Positions 6,745 to 9,181 of a DNA stretch of 9,181 bases are shown here, in pieces (positions within the stretch are counted from its first letter, which is position 1; the number at the start of each line of letters is the position of its first letter). The stretch is from Alphaproteobacteria bacterium (GTDB taxonomy: Bacteria; Pseudomonadota; Alphaproteobacteria; Sphingomonadales; Sphingomonadaceae): assembly GCA_028293055.1 (NCBI GenBank), contig JAQGLD010000494.1:1-9181 (forward strand), given 5' to 3'. Below the pieces are notes generated by a model, which was not told the origin of the DNA, ran no database searches, and saw only the letters and a program-made list of their open reading frames with translations. Both the position numbers and the translations under genes were made by a program.

Positions 6745-7563
6745 TTGCGGGCTCAGGGGGGCGAGGCCGCGAACCAGGAACTGCAGATCGAACGAAGGGG
6801 CAGGATTTCCGTCCTGACCCTGTCGAGGCCGGAGCGGCATAACGCCTTGAGCCCCGACCTTTCGCAGGCGCTCGCCGACGCCATCAAGGAGTTCGACGAC
6901 GATCCAGCCCAGCGCGTTGCGGTCATTACCGGGGCCGGGGAGCGCGCCTTCTGCGCTGGGGCGGACCTCAAGATCCTTGGCGAGCGAATGGAGGCTGGAA
7001 TCCCGCCCGGAGTGTCGAGCCCCGACATCGGCGGGGTGGGCGCGTGCCGCAAGCCGGTGATTGCAGCAATAAACGGCCTTGCGGTCGGCGGAGGGTTCGA
7101 GCTCGCTTTGTGTTGCGACATCCGCATCGCCGCCGACACCGCCTGGTTCGCCTTTCCCGAGGCCTCGCGCGGTCTGCTCGCCGCGGTTGCGGTCAGCCTG
7201 CTGCCGCGAATGATCCCGATCGGGGCCGCGATGGACCTGCTGCTCGCCGGCGAGCGGATGAGCGCCGCCGAGGCTTGGCGATTGGGGCTGGTGCAGATGC
7301 TGGTACCGCCCGAGGCACTGTTGACAACTGCGATGGCCAAAGCGGAAGTCATCGCTTCGAGTTCGCCGACCGCAGTCGCGGCAAGCAAGAAGATGGTGCG
7401 AGCGTGGCGCGATCACCTGCTCGCCGAGCAGCACCGTGTACAGCAGGATCTAGCGGCCGAGCTCGTCTCCACCGGGGATGTTCGGGAAGGGCTGCGCGCA
7501 TTTGCGGAGAAACGTGCGCCATCCTTCGCCGACGGCCAGAAGTCAGGCCGGAACGGAGACTAG
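6745..7563 (+). CDS. Enoyl-CoA hydratase/isomerase family protein (crotonase fold)
   Basis: 272 aa from the TTG chosen here; the open frame extends back to an ATG at 6616 (315 aa). Homology-like sequence begins only at ELQIERRGRISVLTLSRPER, so the extra 43 residues look non-coding and would cover the operator array. In-frame ATGs at 6652 and 6664 are other options, and no start has a strong Shine-Dalgarno. Residues (from TTG) include the oxyanion-hole loop AFCAGADL (68-75), GLAVGGGFELALCCD (111-125) with the second oxyanion Gly and Glu119 (equivalent to rat hydratase Glu144), and FPEASRGL (137-144) with Glu139 (equivalent to Glu164). Both acidic residues needed for enoyl-CoA hydration are therefore present. 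The usual glycine-rich stretch after PE-x-x-x-GL is replaced by LLAAVAVSLLP. The C-terminus DVREGLRAFAEKRAPSF is standard. Divergent from the receptor and convergent with the Rieske gene; it probably hydrates an enoyl-CoA of the same pathway. Confidence 0.85.
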   Translation: MRAQGGEAANQELQIERRGRISVLTLSRPERHNALSPDLSQALADAIKEFDDDPAQRVAVITGAGERAFCAGADLKILGERMEAGIPPGVSSPDIGGVGACRKPVIAAINGLAVGGGFELALCCDIRIAADTAWFAFPEASRGLLAAVAVSLLPRMIPIGAAMDLLLAGERMSAAEAWRLGLVQMLVPPEALLTTAMAKAEVIASSSPTAVAASKKMVRAWRDHLLAEQHRVQQDLAAELVSTGDVREGLRAFAEKRAPSFADGQKSGRNGD

Positions 7564-7608
7564 AAATGCAGTTCCTCCGGTTGGCGTGGCTGCTGGGAAG
7601 GATTCGGT
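7564..7608. other. Convergent intergenic spacer without a recognised terminator
   Basis: 45 nt lie between the stop of the crotonase and the stop of the Rieske gene. I see no strong GC stem followed by a T-run on either strand, so convergent transcripts may overlap or end by a factor-dependent mechanism. Confidence 0.4.
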
Positions 7609-8862
7609 TCAGGCTCCGACCGATGTGCGCCAGTCCTGGTCGGCTGGGGTCACTCGGTCGACCGGACTGGCTTCGGCGGCGCGCCAGCCGCGATTGTGCG
7701 GCGCGAGCGGATGCTCGCCGGCATTGCGGTTTCGCAACGCCCGCAGCAGCAGCATCCGCGCCTGGACGATGGCGACATCGCTCGACGACGGATGCTCCCT
7801 GGTCCGGTCGACTATCGGTCCCATACTGACCTGCACGACGATATCCTCTTCGAGCAGATTGTCGCCGAAACCGGTGAAATGGCCCTGGTCCATCAGAGCG
7901 CGATCCTGCCCCCAGCGATCCTCCCGTGTGCCCTTGAACGGCGCGAAATTGCCGCGGTCGACGCGACCGTTGCCGATCAGCGCCTGCACTCGCGGAGTGT
8001 TCTCGTCGAACGCGATCTTGTCGGAGAAATAGCCGAAGAAGAGGAGATGGTGGGTGTCGTCGATCGGCACGCCCATGAAGATGGAGCCCTCGCTCTGCTC
8101 ACTGCCCGGTACGATGTTGACGAACGGAGCGACATATTGAGTCGTGCGGACATAGGTCGAGCCGTCGTCGAGCTCGCGCAGGGCGGTGGCGCTCAGCCCG
8201 AACGGCTTGCGCTCGACATCGTAGTTTGGGGCAACCGCCTTCAGGGACAGGGCGATCGTCGCCCCCTGGCGGACGCTGGCCGCGAGCTTCGGGATCCAGC
8301 TCTTGTGCAGGGTCCCGACATGGGCGGAATCGAGTGACGCTTCGACGCCCTGGAGCCAATTGCAGTCGACCCTGGTGACTGTCATCCAGACATTTTCGCC
8401 GGGCAGCTCCATGAACGGCATGGCGGGAAATTCGCCGACCGGGTCGCCGCCGAGCCAGACCCAGACCAGCCCGGCCGCCTCGCATATCGGATAATGCTGA
8501 CTGCGGATGCGGCTCAGGAACGTCTCGCTATCGCCGCTGTGGGTTGGAGCCTCGACCACATTGCCGGTGACGTCGATTGCCCAACCGTGGAAGATGCACC
8601 TGAGCACGCAGCCCTCGTTGCGCGCCAGGGCCAGAGAGACGCCGCGATGTGGACAGGCCTCGTCGACGAAGCCGATGCGCCCGTCGGGGGCGCGGAACGC
8701 AACATAGTCGCTGCCGACCAGCCGCACTCGGAACGGAGCGTCGCCCGGCTTGATCTGCTCCGACAAGGCGAACGGAAACCAGGCCCAATGGCGCAGCAAT
8801 TGCCCCATCGGCGCATCGCCTTCGACCCGGCTAAGCTGGTCGTTCTGCTCGTGAGTCAGCAT
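7609..8862 (-). CDS. Rieske non-heme iron oxygenase, alpha subunit (phthalate 4,5-dioxygenase-like)
   Basis: 417 aa, usual for single-component-alpha Rieske oxygenases. It inserts oxygen from O2 into an aromatic or alicyclic substrate, or O-demethylates it, using electrons from a separate reductase. The Rieske 2Fe-2S site is C70-x-H72 and C89-x2-H92 (CPHRG ... CIFHGW). The catalytic iron site is D178-x2-H181-x4-H186 in GVEASLDSAHVGTLH. The third iron ligand is probably Asp340 in the EED segment that precedes VQVSMGPIVDRTREH, a block characteristic of the phthalate dioxygenase/LigXa-like branch. ATG at 8862 has an AGGA-containing site (8872-8875) 9 nt upstream. It lies 59 nt downstream of the SDR gene on the same strand. 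No ferredoxin, reductase or beta subunit gene is visible here, so the electron partner is elsewhere. Substrate unknown; LigXa-like O-demethylation is a real alternative to ring hydroxylation. Confidence 0.94.
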   Translation of the reverse strand: MLTHEQNDQLSRVEGDAPMGQLLRHWAWFPFALSEQIKPGDAPFRVRLVGSDYVAFRAPDGRIGFVDEACPHRGVSLALARNEGCVLRCIFHGWAIDVTGNVVEAPTHSGDSETFLSRIRSQHYPICEAAGLVWVWLGGDPVGEFPAMPFMELPGENVWMTVTRVDCNWLQGVEASLDSAHVGTLHKSWIPKLAASVRQGATIALSLKAVAPNYDVERKPFGLSATALRELDDGSTYVRTTQYVAPFVNIVPGSEQSEGSIFMGVPIDDTHHLLFFGYFSDKIAFDENTPRVQALIGNGRVDRGNFAPFKGTREDRWGQDRALMDQGHFTGFGDNLLEEDIVVQVSMGPIVDRTREHPSSSDVAIVQARMLLLRALRNRNAGEHPLAPHNRGWRAAEASPVDRVTPADQDWRTSVGA

Positions 8863-8921
8863 AGACTGGTTTCCTCTCGGTCCTTGCGACGTCGTTCTTC
8901 GGTGCGCCGCGCCTGCCTCAT

Positions 8922-9181
8922 TCAGCGTGCCAGCGGCTTGGGCCGGCTGGCCTCCGAATCGAAATCCATCAGCCAGGCCGCAGTCCAGCCGCCGTCGACG
9001 GCCAGTGTCTGGCCGCTGACATAGGCCGCGAGGTCCGAGGCGAGAAACAGCACAGCCTTGCCGATCTCGTCGGTCGTCCCGCGCCGCTGCATCGGAATGC
9101 GCCGGCGGATTTGGCCGGCCGGATCGTAATCGGATTCCTTGCCGGGCAGTCGCTGGGTGATGATCGTTCCCGGCGCGACTG
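8922..9181 (-). CDS. Short-chain dehydrogenase/reductase (SDR), C-terminal fragment
   Basis: The last 85 codons are visible; the N-terminal cofactor site and the Ser-Tyr-Lys catalytic residues lie beyond the right edge. The fragment begins [11 protein letters not shown], the post-catalytic PG motif of classical SDRs. It continues [26 protein letters not shown] in short segments and [12 protein letters not shown], the hallmark C-terminal dimer-interface region. About 20 residues follow VDGG, slightly longer than many family members. Such enzymes oxidise or reduce hydroxyl/keto groups with NAD(P). Placed 59 nt upstream of the Rieske oxygenase on the same strand, it may oxidise a diol or hydroxylated product (cis-diol dehydrogenase or 3-hydroxyacyl-CoA role), but this is inference. 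Family assignment is firm; specificity is not. Confidence 0.9.
   Translation of the reverse strand, partial: VAPGTIITQRLPGKESDYDPAGQIRRRIPMQRRGTTDEIGKAVLFLASDLAAYVSGQTLAVDGGWTAAWLMDFDSEASRPKPLAR

Noticed and set aside
4712..6817. 701-codon open frame antisense to the TonB receptor
   Set aside because: It lies opposite a clear receptor gene; its translation is rich in Arg/Gly/Ala with no recognisable family motif. Long shadow frames are expected opposite genes in GC-rich DNA.
7696..8337. 213-codon plus-strand frame opposite the Rieske gene
   Set aside because: The minus strand carries an intact Rieske oxygenase with all ligands; the plus frame has no supporting motif or ribosome site.

Overview
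The window looks like a catabolic (accessory metabolism) region from a GC-rich alphaproteobacterium, most likely a sphingomonad (Sphingomonas, Novosphingobium, Sphingobium or Sphingopyxis type). This rests on base composition, on a large TonB-dependent receptor with the long Ala/Pro/Asp-rich linker and DIVVTARR box typical of that group, and on the mixture of Rieske oxygenase, SDR and acyl-CoA enzymes beside a receptor. The genus is an inference.

Layout: (1) Positions 6565 down to 1 form a leftward gene series: TonB-dependent receptor, a 103-nt gap, an AMP-forming acyl-CoA ligase, an unusual tandem (two-module) acyl-CoA dehydrogenase, and the start of an enoyl-CoA hydratase/isomerase cut by the window edge. 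The last three are tightly packed (ATGA overlap, then a 2-nt gap) and look translationally coupled. (2) Positions 6566-6744 are a divergent control region. It holds a symmetric array of four GCAC/GTGC half-sites placed over candidate promoter elements for both directions. (3) A single rightward gene, a second crotonase-family protein, runs to 7563. (4) A second leftward unit enters from the right edge: the C-terminus of an SDR oxidoreductase, then a Rieske non-heme iron oxygenase alpha subunit ending at 7609, tail-to-tail with the crotonase.

Read together (inference): the receptor imports a bulky or hydrophobic substrate, the Rieske oxygenase and SDR hydroxylate and oxidise it, and the ligase, dehydrogenase and hydratases activate a carboxylic side chain or opened ring as a CoA thioester and carry out beta-oxidation. 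The dehydrogenase architecture resembles FadE34-type enzymes acting on steroid side chains, so steroid-, terpenoid- or alicyclic-acid-like substrates are plausible. The sequence does not prove a substrate. No thiolase, 3-hydroxyacyl-CoA dehydrogenase of the classical FadB type, regulator, or Rieske reductase/ferredoxin is seen here. No RNA genes, mobile elements or CRISPR arrays were recognised.
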